NCBI RefSeq assembly: GCF_025398315.1
Contig: NZ_JAODOQ010000001.1
Coordinates: 992,001-1,056,000 of the forward strand
DNA: 64,000 bases
Direction: 5' to 3'
Source of the DNA: Shewanella phaeophyticola
Lineage (GTDB): Bacteria; Pseudomonadota; Gammaproteobacteria; Enterobacterales; Shewanellaceae
Shown here: positions 1 through 8,652 of the stretch, piece after piece
How positions within the stretch are numbered: the stretch's first letter is position 1
How the letters are laid out: each line of letters begins with the position of its first letter
Position numbers and translations under genes: made by a program
Notes under the pieces: generated by a model
Told to the model about the DNA's origin: nothing
What the model saw: only the letters and a program-made list of their open reading frames with translations
Database searches by the model: none

Positions 1-45
1 TATGGTTACGTCGTCGAGTTAAAAAGTAACAACAATTATCGCTAA
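1..45 (+). CDS. 3' end of an unidentified upstream gene (partial)
   Basis: Frame 1 is open from the left edge for 14 codons and stops with TAA at 43-45. A clear hairpin terminator follows at 80-109, which fits the end of a gene entering from the left. The tail is too short to identify. Confidence 0.35.
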   Translation, partial: YGYVVELKSNNNYR

Positions 46-79
46 ACCTTGAGCTAAAAATATTTGTTTAAGAGCTCAA

Positions 80-110
80 AAAAATCGAGGATGTCCTCGA
101 TTTTTTTTTA
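80..110 (+). terminator. Rho-independent terminator
   Basis: A perfect stem, AATCGAGGA paired with TCCTCGATT around a TG loop, is followed by a run of T. It sits between the upstream reading frame ending at 45 and rmf. Confidence 0.8.
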
Positions 111-253
111 ATTTATTTCTCAATACCTTAATAAAAAATCCATAAAACGGTCATTTTTTTGATTGATCTTGGCTAAAAAAGCGTCTATTTCTATATGCAA
201 GGCTTCAGCTCCATCTCGTCAAACAGAAGCCTGTAATGGAAGAGGACACATGC

Positions 254-429
254 ATGAAAAGACAGAAAAGAGATCGTTTAGACAGAGCTTTTTCAAAAGG
301 ATTTCAGGCAGGAATAGGGGGCGTTCGAAGGAGGTTTGCCCCCACTCAAATCTGGACTCTCGGTCTCAGTGGCTTGGTGGATGGCGCGAAGGAGTAGATG
401 GCCGCCTAAGTGGATTGTTTAACAAATAA
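254..429 (+). CDS. rmf: Ribosome modulation factor Rmf, frameshifted
   Basis: RMF binds 70S ribosomes in stationary phase and drives formation of inactive 100S dimers. The first 21 codons from ATG 254 read MKRQKRDRLDRAFSKGF, the standard RMF N-terminus. From base 322 another frame continues with GRSKEVCP and RSQWLGGWREGVDG, the conserved C-terminal half. The two halves meet at a run of five G (317-321), where six G would restore one frame of about 58 residues. A good Shine-Dalgarno (GGAAGAGGA, 238-246) supports the 254 start. Position next to fabA is the normal neighbourhood. Identity is certain; whether the frameshift is real or a homopolymer sequencing error is not. Confidence 0.85.
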
Positions 430-438
430 CAGTCAATA

Positions 439-474
439 AAATGCCCTCAAGATGTTTATCCGAGGGCATTATTG
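439..474. terminator. Convergent terminator between rmf and fabA
   Basis: A 9-bp stem, AATGCCCTC paired with GAGGGCATT, lies between the converging genes. Read on the minus strand it is followed by TTTTATT, so it best serves fabA; on the plus strand the T run is weak. Confidence 0.7.
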
Positions 475-510
475 TATTAAAGGCTAACCCTAACGCTTTA
501 AATATATCGA

Positions 511-1026
511 TTAGAACGTAGATGTATCGCTAAAAATACCCACTTTTAAATCGGTAGCTGAATAAATCTGACGGCCATCAACTTCCATAGTTGCATCGGC
601 AATGCCCATTACCAGTTTACGATGGATCTTACGTTTAATATTCAACTTGTAGGTTACTTTTTTAGCATCTGGTAACACCTGGCCGGTAAACTTAACCTCA
701 CCTACACCCAGAGCACGACCTTTACCTTCAGCGCCTTCCCAGCCTAAATAAAAGCCGACTAACTGCCACATTGCATCTAAGCCTAAGCAGCCTGGCATCA
801 CAGGATCTGTTTTAAAGTGGCAATCAAAAAACCATAAATCAGGAGTAATATCGAGTTCGGCAACAATTTCACCTTTACCAAATTCACCGCCATCTTCATT
901 GATAGTAATAATGCGGTCAATCATCAACATATTATCGACAGGTAAACGCGGTCTATTATGGCCTAAAAGATTTCCGTTTCCACAGGCGATAAGTTGTTCT
1001 TTAGTAAAACTGTTAGCTTTTTCCAT
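511..1026 (-). CDS. fabA: 3-hydroxydecanoyl-ACP dehydratase/isomerase FabA
   Basis: FabA dehydrates 3-hydroxyacyl-ACP and isomerizes trans-2-decenoyl-ACP to cis-3-decenoyl-ACP, the branch point to unsaturated fatty acids in the cytoplasm. The 171-residue length matches the family. The catalytic residues are in their usual places: His70 (within [15 protein letters not shown]) and Asp84 (within LGLDAMWQ). It is transcribed toward rmf, with the Lon homologue 77 bases upstream on the same strand, so the two may form one unit. The reading frame is intact. Confidence 0.97.
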   Translation of the reverse strand: MEKANSFTKEQLIACGNGNLLGHNRPRLPVDNMLMIDRIITINEDGGEFGKGEIVAELDITPDLWFFDCHFKTDPVMPGCLGLDAMWQLVGFYLGWEGAEGKGRALGVGEVKFTGQVLPDAKKVTYKLNIKRKIHRKLVMGIADATMEVDGRQIYSATDLKVGIFSDTSTF

Positions 1027-1103
1027 TTAATCCTATACCACTCTAATTAACTTTATAATGCCAACAAGATAGCGAACACGTGTAAGCTAAACAACTCCGA
1101 TCA

Positions 1104-2843
1104 CTAAATAATACGTAACCTAGCTAACAATTTAGCAAAAAAGCTCAGCTCAATATCTTCATCATCTTGTCCCGCGAGTTTATCTAATCGTTGTTGTACT
1201 AAACCATAAAGGGTTTCTGGGGCAAAGTCATTGTCTTCATTGGCAACGCCAGCCGGCATTTGCATTAAAATTTCAACGGCTTTATCCATATGTTCAATGG
1301 CATGAACATGAAATAACCCCTTATTAACTGCTTCAATTACAGCGGGTTCTAAATTAAGCTGCAGCACATTGGCTTTAGGAATAATCACCCCTTGCTCACC
1401 CGTAAGACCTCGGCGTTGGCATAAGGTATAAAATCCTTCAATCTTTTCATTCACGCCACCAATGGCTTGTACATTGCCAAACTGATCTAACGCACCCGTT
1501 ACCGCTAAGCTTTGCACAATCGGTTGTTCGGCAATGGCTGACATTAAACAGCAATACTCCGCTAATGATGCACTGTCACCATCAATTTCTTGGTATGACT
1601 GTTCAAACACAATGTTAGCATTCAGGTGCAGAGGAGCATCGCGGCCAAAAATACGATATAAACAAGCTGACAAAATCATCATACCTTTAGTATGGATATT
1701 ACCGCCCAATTCAGATTTTCGTTCAATGTCGGCCACTTCACCGTCGCCATAGTGGACGGATGTAGTAATACGAGCAGGCTCACCATAGGTGTAATCACCA
1801 GTATCAATGACCGTTAGACCATTAATTTGACCCACCATAGCACCTTTAGTTGGCAGATTTATGAAGTTATCATCAAAACTCTGCGCTGAATAAACTTCAG
1901 AACTATTATGACGAAACTTAAGCTTTTCGAGAGCCTTAGCGATAGCAGCGCCATTCAATAACGACTTACCAGCATACGCTTTGGCTTGAGCTAATAATTG
2001 CTTCATTTCAAGCATACTCAAACTTAATCGTTGCTGATGCTCCACAAGTCGAGAGCTATACCAAAATAAAGGTAACAAGCTCGATGCGTCTAACTCCACA
2101 GCTTCATCTTTGGCTAATACATTGAGCCATTGAACGTAAGCTGATTCAGGGTGTTGAATTAAATCAACTTCGTTACTCATTTCTGCCAGTAATGGGAAAT
2201 GACGGCTAAACTTGCGATCTTCAAGCCGCAGTTGACTGTATGACAATCCCGAACCCACCAAGATTATTTTACAATTAACCGGAATAGGGGCGAGTTCACT
2301 ATTAATGCGGTAATGGCCATCATGAAGGATTTGCATCAGCAAATCCCAGAGGTTCTCACGTTGCCAAATTGATTCCAAACATATAAACACCATATGATTT
2401 GACGCCAACACCCCAGGCTTATACACACTGGCTTTGTCTGTTTTCATCATTCGGCCTATTAAATCCGCCCGACGAATGGTGCCCTGTAAATAACAAGACA
2501 ATGACTCTTGTTTAGCAATAATCCCCACGTTTTGCGGTGGCAATGCCGACTGCCATTTAAACTGTATCTCAGCATCGTCAGACAACTTTTTCGTTGCGAC
2601 TAAATAGTTATTAGATGGCGTATCTGCCTGAGATACTAATGCCTTGATAAATAAAGGTCTATCAACACCAGCGAAGTCACCAAGAAACAAATGTTGCGAC
2701 TCGATTTTGGTCATTAATTTAAATGCATCTACAGCGCGTTCTTGACCAAGCAGTAAATGACTTAAAAAATAAGTCGATGTTGCAGTTTCTGGTAAATGAT
2801 ATTGAGGGGCAAGTTTGGCACTAGGCAGTAACGTTGGATTCAT
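1104..2843 (-). CDS. Lon-family ATP-dependent protease homologue (LonH/YcbZ type)
   Basis: This 579-residue protein belongs to the Lon-like proteases found beside fabA in gammaproteobacteria (YcbZ in E. coli). The C-terminal third is a Lon protease domain with the Ser-Lys dyad: the Ser lies in DGDSASLAEYCCLMSA and the Lys in AIGGVNEKIEGF. The N-terminal two thirds correspond to a degenerate AAA-like region; no intact Walker A motif is obvious. The open frame extends upstream to 2918, but those 25 residues look unlike the family; the start beginning MNPTLLPSAKL (2843) is preferred, though no strong Shine-Dalgarno is seen. Substrates are not predictable from sequence. Confidence 0.9.
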   Translation of the reverse strand: MNPTLLPSAKLAPQYHLPETATSTYFLSHLLLGQERAVDAFKLMTKIESQHLFLGDFAGVDRPLFIKALVSQADTPSNNYLVATKKLSDDAEIQFKWQSALPPQNVGIIAKQESLSCYLQGTIRRADLIGRMMKTDKASVYKPGVLASNHMVFICLESIWQRENLWDLLMQILHDGHYRINSELAPIPVNCKIILVGSGLSYSQLRLEDRKFSRHFPLLAEMSNEVDLIQHPESAYVQWLNVLAKDEAVELDASSLLPLFWYSSRLVEHQQRLSLSMLEMKQLLAQAKAYAGKSLLNGAAIAKALEKLKFRHNSSEVYSAQSFDDNFINLPTKGAMVGQINGLTVIDTGDYTYGEPARITTSVHYGDGEVADIERKSELGGNIHTKGMMILSACLYRIFGRDAPLHLNANIVFEQSYQEIDGDSASLAEYCCLMSAIAEQPIVQSLAVTGALDQFGNVQAIGGVNEKIEGFYTLCQRRGLTGEQGVIIPKANVLQLNLEPAVIEAVNKGLFHVHAIEHMDKAVEILMQMPAGVANEDNDFAPETLYGLVQQRLDKLAGQDDEDIELSFFAKLLARLRII

Positions 2844-3100
2844 ATAGTGATAATTTGGCCATGACAGCAAAAAATAATCATTCGATATTAGCATAAAGCA
2901 CAGCAAAAGCCTCAGCACATTTACGAGATAGTATAATTAGGTATACCCTGTATTTGTCGATGTTTGGACTCAAAAAGCCACTTGTTGGTGACCCCGATGC
3001 ACAAAATTAAAACAGGGCGATTAAATGCTATACATTTAGACATGTTTTTTAAATTTATGGTTTACAAGTAAACGAGTTACTTATATTATTCACGCCGTTC

Positions 3101-3190
3101 GGAGGGATGGCAGAGTGGTCGAATGCACCGGTCTTGAAAACCGGCAACGGTTTATCCCGTTCTAGGGTTCAAATCCCTATCCCTCCGCCA
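3101..3190 (+). tRNA. tRNA-Ser(TGA), integration site
   Basis: The 90-nt gene has a long variable arm typical of tRNA-Ser, anticodon TGA in the loop CTTGAAA, and an encoded CCA end. Its last 26 bases (from GGGTTCAAATCC) form the left part of the 30-bp repeat used as an attachment site by the islands downstream. The tRNA is intact, so the insertions restore its 3' end. Confidence 0.97.
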
Positions 3191-3194
3191 CATT
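3165..3194 (+). repeat. Attachment-site repeat, copy 1 (in tRNA-Ser)
   Basis: This 30-bp segment, starting GGGTTCAAATCCC and ending CCGCCACATT, is identical at 8540-8569, 25468-25497 and 28601-28630. It covers the T arm and acceptor end of tRNA-Ser plus 4 bases. Integrase genes follow each copy, the classic layout of tRNA-targeting tyrosine recombinases. Confidence 0.92.
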
Positions 3195-3202
3195 CTAAAG
3201 TG

Positions 3203-3233
3203 AAAAAGCCATTGATAATCAATGGCTTTTTTG
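3203..3233 (+). terminator. Terminator behind tRNA-Ser, carried by island A1
   Basis: The stem AAAAAGCCATTG pairs with CAATGGCTTTTT. An equivalent hairpin follows all four att copies (3203, 8578, 25506, 28639); the B-type copies read AAAAGCCGTTG/CAACGGCTTTT, so the stem is kept although its sequence differs. Confidence 0.85.
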
Positions 3234-3288
3234 CTTTCTAGCATTTGAAAAATCATATTCTCAGACCCAAAACGGATGACTGAGACAT

Positions 3289-4689
3289 ATGTACCTATTC
3301 AGAGCCACAAATTGTACCTATTACACCCGCATGGTATTGCCTGCTTATCTTAGTGATAAAGGCTTCGCTGCCGACATCAAAGTATCCTTGCTCACTAAAC
3401 AGCGCTCAATCGCGATAGGCCGTAATCTTGTCGTTGCGGGCATCTTACGGCCATTAATCAGCAACTTAACACCACAATCACAGCCAGATGCGTTTAAAGC
3501 ACTGGTGAATCAATTGATTAATGATGCCCGTGCAGGCTTTATTGGGGTAACTGATACGCTTGATGATAACGCTAAGCCAGTGCGGGAAATCATTCAGTTT
3601 ATTCCCACTCGGCCAGCAAAATTAGCACATAATAATGCGACATATGACAATTATTCCTTACCAACAAACTTGGCATTCTCAAAAAGTTCGGATAGTAAAA
3701 AACAAACAAATTCAGTCGCTAACGTCACGTTAACGGATGCGCTAATTAAGTTTATAGCGTCTAAACAAAAGCAGTCTGTCTCAGTGTTAACGGTAAAGCA
3801 GCTAAATCAACGTATAGGCCACTTTATTGAAAGAACTCACCTAGATGATGTATTCGACATAACCAGCGCTGAGGCGATGGAATACAAGGATTGTTTACTT
3901 GAAGAGGGTAGAAGCCACAAAAGTAACAAAGACTACTTAGCTGCGGTGTCGCAGTTCTTCAAATGGTGCAAACTGATGCGCTACACCACCGCCAACCCGT
4001 TTGATGAAGTGAAACTGTCAAAGCCAAGTAACCAAGCTGGGCATGATTTAGCGCGTCAGCGCTGGCAACCAGAGCAACTAAAACACGTACTGCAATCACA
4101 AGACTTTATCGATAAGCATCCCGACTTTAAATGGATAACACTATTGATGCTCTATCACGGTTTGCGGCCTTCAGAGGCTTGTCAGCTACACAGCAATGAT
4201 ATAACCGTAATCGATGGTATCAGCGTCATTCACGTGACTAATGAAGGCATGAGCCAACAACTTAAGACTGCGCAGTCAAAGCGAACCGTTCCGCTACATC
4301 AAAAGCTAATTGAGCTCGGTTTTATTGATTTCGTTCAAACCATTACTGACCGAACATCAAAAAACAGTCAATTAACAAGCAACCCGTTATTTCATTACCA
4401 ACCTAGTAGTGATGGCGTTTGGTCACATAAGTTCTGCCGTGAATTTGGCAAATTACTCGACCAACTTCACTTTGTTGCAGGTAAACGACCTACAGCCTAT
4501 TCATTCCGTCACACCTTTATTGATGAGCTTAAACAACTGCAAATTGAAGAGTCGATGGTGGCACAGCTTGTTGGACACGTTTATCACAACATCACCTATG
4601 GACGATACGGCAAGCAATATGATGTGAAAACACTAAAACCAGTGGTGGATAAAGTTGAGTACGCGCTGAATTTGTTTCTGCCAATATAA
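3289..4689 (+). CDS. Tyrosine recombinase/integrase, type A (island A1)
   Basis: This site-specific recombinase of 466 residues probably integrates and excises island A1 at the tRNA-Ser 3' end. The C-terminal catalytic domain shows the expected residues: Arg in HGLRPSEACQL, the RH pair in SFRHTFIDEL, the second His in VGHVYHN and the nucleophilic Tyr in ITYGRYGKQY. A SAM-like core-binding domain precedes it (about 150-245), and the first 90 residues are an arm-type N-terminal region shared with the other three integrases. The gene begins 95 bases after the att repeat. A near-identical copy lies at 25592-26992. The frame is intact. Confidence 0.93.
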   Translation: MYLFRATNCTYYTRMVLPAYLSDKGFAADIKVSLLTKQRSIAIGRNLVVAGILRPLISNLTPQSQPDAFKALVNQLINDARAGFIGVTDTLDDNAKPVREIIQFIPTRPAKLAHNNATYDNYSLPTNLAFSKSSDSKKQTNSVANVTLTDALIKFIASKQKQSVSVLTVKQLNQRIGHFIERTHLDDVFDITSAEAMEYKDCLLEEGRSHKSNKDYLAAVSQFFKWCKLMRYTTANPFDEVKLSKPSNQAGHDLARQRWQPEQLKHVLQSQDFIDKHPDFKWITLLMLYHGLRPSEACQLHSNDITVIDGISVIHVTNEGMSQQLKTAQSKRTVPLHQKLIELGFIDFVQTITDRTSKNSQLTSNPLFHYQPSSDGVWSHKFCREFGKLLDQLHFVAGKRPTAYSFRHTFIDELKQLQIEESMVAQLVGHVYHNITYGRYGKQYDVKTLKPVVDKVEYALNLFLPI

Positions 4690-4815
4690 AAGTGGGATTA
4701 TATGAGAGGATTTTTGCTGAAAATATCAACTGTAGAGGGTTAATCATGACAACAATCAGTAAAACCTGAGTGACTTGATACGCCAAAATTTGCTCTCACA
4801 GAACCAATAATCAGC

Positions 4816-4855
4816 CTGAGAAATGATGAAACCTACCAGCGGCATCATTTCTCAG
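4816..4855. repeat. 13-bp perfect hairpin, type A, copy 1
   Basis: CTGAGAAATGATG pairs perfectly with CATCATTTCTCAG around a 14-base loop, 127 bases after the type-A integrase. The same hairpin recurs at 27237-27276 in island A2. No T run follows, so it is not an ordinary terminator. Confidence 0.8.
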
Positions 4856-4975
4856 CAGCACTTATCAAATCCTACGGGCGTAAATCGATAATAAATCTTG
4901 TTGAGAAATCGATTTTTCACCTTTTTTCGCGTTAATTTCGCGTAACTTTTCACGTAAAGAAGGCAATTTAAACTG

Positions 4976-5140
4976 CTTCGCACTCAGTGAGTGCGAAGCC
5001 AAAGCAGCCCACTTATTAAGTGGGACTACAACGTAACCCGGTACGCTAGTATCCCACTTTTTGTTCCAAAAAGGTCGGATACTAGCTACGGGCAAAGGGA
5101 GTACCCCTTTGAACCCCAACAGCCACATGCTGCGCATGTG
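4976..5140. other. Multi-hairpin conserved element, copy A1
   Basis: Five consecutive hairpins are visible: H1 4976-4998 (GCACTCA...GTGC), H2 5007-5024 (CCCACTT/AAGTGGG), H3 5045-5086 (stem GCTAGTATCC paired with GGATACTAGC, extended by TTTTT/AAAAA around GTTCC), H4 5093-5111 (CAAAGGG/CCCTTTG) and H5 5124-5140 (CACATGC/GCATGTG). Three related copies elsewhere keep the H2 and H3 stems with different bases on both sides, which argues for a selected RNA or DNA fold. A minus-strand reading frame (4865-5137) crosses the element but is not conserved in copy A2. Function and strand are unknown. Confidence 0.8.
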
Positions 5141-5525
5141 AAATAAGCTAAATGTAATATAAAAATATCTGTGAGTTTGAATGTCTTAAGTTATTTTTTA
5201 TCATATTTTTAAATAAAATCTCGCTAAATTAGCCATTTAGGTAATTGATTTGTCACTTATACTAATTTAGCTTACAAAGCGGTAAGCAATTTTATCGATC
5301 AAGTACGTTTTTTATAAAACTGAACTTCCAGTACTTTTTCGCTGTTTTACATCAATAAGGCAAGGAGTTAATTATCTATTAATTCAATTGCTTATATGCT
5401 AAATTTATCGAGGTTCCGTTAAATGAATTTTATACGGAACTGCACTAACTATCGTTTTCGACCCAAATCGGGTATTAACTTACTCTCACTTCGATCGATT
5501 ACCAAAAATTTAAAAGGGTTTTAGA
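5141..5525 (+). promoter_or_regulatory. AT-rich leader of the SIR2 gene
   Basis: No reading frame of note is seen in these 385 bases. They separate the hairpin element from the SIR2-domain gene and presumably hold its promoter. The weak Shine-Dalgarno-like AAAGGG lies about 10 bases before ATG 5526. Confidence 0.4.
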
Positions 5526-8330
5526 ATGCACCTGCACAATGTTCATATTAAAAACATCAAGCAAGCTAATGAAGACGATAGATTAGCTATATTTGTCGGT
5601 GCAGGTATATCAAAAAGCTCTGATACTGATTATTTAAGCCTGCCTTCGTGGAGTGATCTAATAACTGAACTAAAGTCAGATTTAGCGATAACTGAAGAGC
5701 TAGATTATTTAAAACTAGCTCAACTATATTATCTTGAGTTTGGAGAGCAGACATACAACCAAACATTGAAGAAATATTTTCCTGAAGACATCACCCCATC
5801 GAGTTTACATCGCACGATTTTGAAGGTAAGCCCTCGCGTAATAATAACTACGAACTGGGACTCCATCATTGAAAATGCAATAGAGCAGGAAGGCTATTTA
5901 TACGATACGATATGCACGGACAAGGATTTAGTCAGTTCAACCAGTCCGAATAAATTTATTAAAATCCATGGTGATTTTAAAAATCACAATATAGTTTTCA
6001 AAGAAGATGACTACCTCAATTATTCAAGAAATTTCCCGCTAATAGAAAACAACATAAAGTCTATATTTTCAACACATACAGTTCTGTTTTTAGGGTATTC
6101 CTATAACGACATTAACCTTAAACACATAATGAAGTGGATGCAAAGTCATTCTAGTTCAGCTCCCCCGATGTATTTGGTAAATTTCAAAACAGACAAGCCT
6201 CAAGAAAGCTACTTGAGAAATCATGGGATCACCACATTAGTGCTAGATAGTGAAAGCTATTCTATTGATGAAATTCAGCATTTAGAGAAAAGATCAGCGC
6301 TAACTCAATCTTTTTTAACATATATTATGCAAGATGATAGAGCAGTAGACCCGAACGATGAGCAGGAAGTTATCAGTTTCATATACGAGCGTATACAGCA
6401 TCTAAAACAGCTAAGCTCAATAACTCATAATCAAATACGGGGAGCGATAACAAACTGTGGGTTTCGTTACGATGACGATGGTTTAAGTATATTGGAGTTA
6501 TTCAAGACCCAAGGGGTCCTGACTACGGACAACTGCAATACCACCCGATTGCTTCACGAAAAATTCTTGGAAATTCTATCCCGCATAGATTTGTTTTGTG
6601 AAGATGAAAAAGAGAAGTTTTACAGAAAAAATTCAAGACTTACGGACGTCCTTTCTATCTTAGCTCTAGCTAATATCAAGGGTGTTATTTTACCCAACGA
6701 TAATGATAGCGGGAAAATAATGTACTTTGTGAACGAGAAAATAGGTTCAGCTCAAAACCTAGAACAGCAAGATAGGAAACACATATCTTTTTCAGAATAT
6801 GAATGCAAAAGTAATGATTTTATAAAATTTTTGTCATCAGAATCTTATGAACGCTATAAATTTGGTGAAGATGAATTAGCATTTAAGAAAAATTCTGAAC
6901 TTATTCTTGCCTGTAAAAGGCACAAAATATACTCAATGCTATTGATAGCGCTATTTAATAAAAACTCGATTTTATGGAGGCTAAAGTACTCTTTTTATAA
7001 AGAAAATAGAAAAGAATTTGAAAAGGAAACGGAAGTAGAGCTTCAAGATGAATTTTTTAAATTTCCAAAATCAGAGATAAAAAAGAATCAAGTCTTGTAT
7101 GATTTTTTGGCCTTGCACTCTGTTCATCAAAAAGCAAATGAGTGTACAAAAAAGATACTTGAACTCACAAAAACCGTTGAAAGTATAAAAGCTGGAGGAA
7201 TGAGTTTTAACAACAATGCAGATGAACCAACTTCCACACACATAAACCTATTAATGTTTGCGTTGAAAAATCACATAATGATTGATCAGCATGCCCCATA
7301 CAAAGCGGTTATGAGAGACTTCGTCAAGATTTCCGTACTCCGTCAATCACTCAAAGAAATAGTAAAGCTCAATCAATATGAGTTTTACTCAGCCATCCAA
7401 TTTTACTCATCAAAAGAGCTACAGTCAGAGCTTAGAGTATTTTCTAAAAATGAGGGTTCCAATCAACTTCGTCTAAACGCTAGTGATGAGTGTTCAGAAT
7501 GGATTGTTTCTACCATTTTGCCAAACTTAACCGACCGGTTGATAAAAGATCGAAGTTTATCCGACGGTCATGAAACTAAATTTGCAAACAGCGTGCGATT
7601 ACTTGCATTTCTTGATTTGAGTGACACTCATATTTCAAAAGTTATGAGTGAGTTTTCCCGATTAATTACGAGTAGTTCAACAACTATCGGGATTTACGAG
7701 GCAATAAATGAATTTTTAGCACACCAATATAGTTTATTTAAGCGGGAGATCGAAACTGACGTTTTGATAAATATATTAAACACAGTAATCGACAAAATCA
7801 CTTCCCAAACAGCCCATGGTTGGGATCAGCATGCGATACTCAATGGATCTATAGGCAATTTATACGGTTATATTGGGGTAGTAAAAGGCGAATATACTGA
7901 TAAGGACCGAGTCCGCCGGCTGGTGTCTGAACTTGAAACTTACAAACCAGAAGATCAGCGTAAGTTTTCGAGATCTCTGCTTTACAGCATCTTTAATATT
8001 TCGAACGCTAATGTTCGAAATATTATTAAGAAATTCATTGAAGGAGTCATTTCTCAGCCTAAAACAAAAGGCATAGATGATTGGGAGTTTGAATTTTGGT
8101 CAGTCGCAGTGGATTTTAAAGATTTTGAGACAGAGACTGTTAAGAAGCTAGATGAATATTTAGAACAGTTTCGTGATGGAAAATCGTTTTCATCACAGCT
8201 ATATTCACTCAAAAGATTAACTCAGCATTTAATAAGTAAGAAAGGAATTGACGAGCTAGAAAGTTTAAATAAAGAGCTAGGTGATCTAATTGAGCGTTAC
8301 AAACGTTGGCCAAACAGGTCATCAATTTGA
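5526..8330 (+). CDS. SIR2-domain protein, likely anti-phage NADase (DSR-like)
   Basis: The 934-residue protein has an N-terminal SIR2 domain: glycine-rich NAD-binding motif IFVGAGISKSS (22-32), SLPSWSDLI, ITTNWDSI (Asn110, Asp112), KIHGDF (catalytic-type His148) and VLFLGYSYNDINLKHIM (187-202). The remaining 650 residues are mostly helical with no recognised domain. Standalone SIR2 proteins of this size and layout (DSR1/DSR2 families) are established abortive-infection effectors that deplete NAD+ on phage sensing. Here it is the only cargo of a 5.4-kb tRNA-integrated island, which fits a mobile defence gene. Codon use is AT-richer than the chromosomal genes. The assignment to a specific DSR family and the trigger are inference. 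Confidence 0.8.
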   Translation: MHLHNVHIKNIKQANEDDRLAIFVGAGISKSSDTDYLSLPSWSDLITELKSDLAITEELDYLKLAQLYYLEFGEQTYNQTLKKYFPEDITPSSLHRTILKVSPRVIITTNWDSIIENAIEQEGYLYDTICTDKDLVSSTSPNKFIKIHGDFKNHNIVFKEDDYLNYSRNFPLIENNIKSIFSTHTVLFLGYSYNDINLKHIMKWMQSHSSSAPPMYLVNFKTDKPQESYLRNHGITTLVLDSESYSIDEIQHLEKRSALTQSFLTYIMQDDRAVDPNDEQEVISFIYERIQHLKQLSSITHNQIRGAITNCGFRYDDDGLSILELFKTQGVLTTDNCNTTRLLHEKFLEILSRIDLFCEDEKEKFYRKNSRLTDVLSILALANIKGVILPNDNDSGKIMYFVNEKIGSAQNLEQQDRKHISFSEYECKSNDFIKFLSSESYERYKFGEDELAFKKNSELILACKRHKIYSMLLIALFNKNSILWRLKYSFYKENRKEFEKETEVELQDEFFKFPKSEIKKNQVLYDFLALHSVHQKANECTKKILELTKTVESIKAGGMSFNNNADEPTSTHINLLMFALKNHIMIDQHAPYKAVMRDFVKISVLRQSLKEIVKLNQYEFYSAIQFYSSKELQSELRVFSKNEGSNQLRLNASDECSEWIVSTILPNLTDRLIKDRSLSDGHETKFANSVRLLAFLDLSDTHISKVMSEFSRLITSSSTTIGIYEAINEFLAHQYSLFKREIETDVLINILNTVIDKITSQTAHGWDQHAILNGSIGNLYGYIGVVKGEYTDKDRVRRLVSELETYKPEDQRKFSRSLLYSIFNISNANVRNIIKKFIEGVISQPKTKGIDDWEFEFWSVAVDFKDFETETVKKLDEYLEQFRDGKSFSSQLYSLKRLTQHLISKKGIDELESLNKELGDLIERYKRWPNRSSI

Positions 8331-8412
8331 GTAAACGTAGAAATAGAAGTGACATTAAAACTTAGATCATTTCCGTAGGGTTGGTTTAGTAAGATAAGAG
8401 ACTATGACTTTC

Positions 8413-8539
8413 TTGACAACGTACTCGATAAATACTTAAATGTCATATACCGACTACGAATGTTCACTTTCTGAGATGTGATTTTTCGATTAGTCGTTGA
8501 TTATAATGAATTTTAATTTTATTTTGTGGCTGGTTTCTT
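8413..8539. repeat. Conserved right end of type-A island, copy 1
   Basis: This 127-bp segment, beginning TTGACAACGTACTCGATAAA, is nearly identical to 28474-28600 and in both places abuts an att repeat. It has no reading frame. It is best read as the right-end arm-site region of the A-type island. Confidence 0.8.
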
Positions 8540-8569
8540 GGGTTCAAATCCCTATCCCTCCGCCACATT
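8540..8569 (+). repeat. Attachment-site repeat, copy 2
   Basis: This is an exact 30-bp copy of the tRNA-Ser 3' end segment at 3165-3194. It marks the junction between island A1 and the first B-type island. Confidence 0.92.
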
Positions 8570-8577
8570 AAATACGA

Positions 8578-8608
8578 GAAAAGCCGTTGATTATCAACGG
8601 CTTTTTTT
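8578..8608 (+). terminator. Terminator at the left end of the first B island
   Basis: The stem AAAAGCCGTTGA pairs with TCAACGGCTTTT and is followed by a T run. It occupies the position of the tRNA terminator relative to the att copy. Confidence 0.8.
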
Positions 8609-8652
8609 GTTTCTGGCGTTTGAGGGGCTCTCCATAAGGATTGACTCAGACA

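Noticed and set aside
4865..5137. 90-codon minus-strand frame across the hairpin element, with look-alikes at 21568 and 31792
   Set aside because: The frame is broken by a stop codon in copy A2, and conservation follows paired stem bases and not codons.
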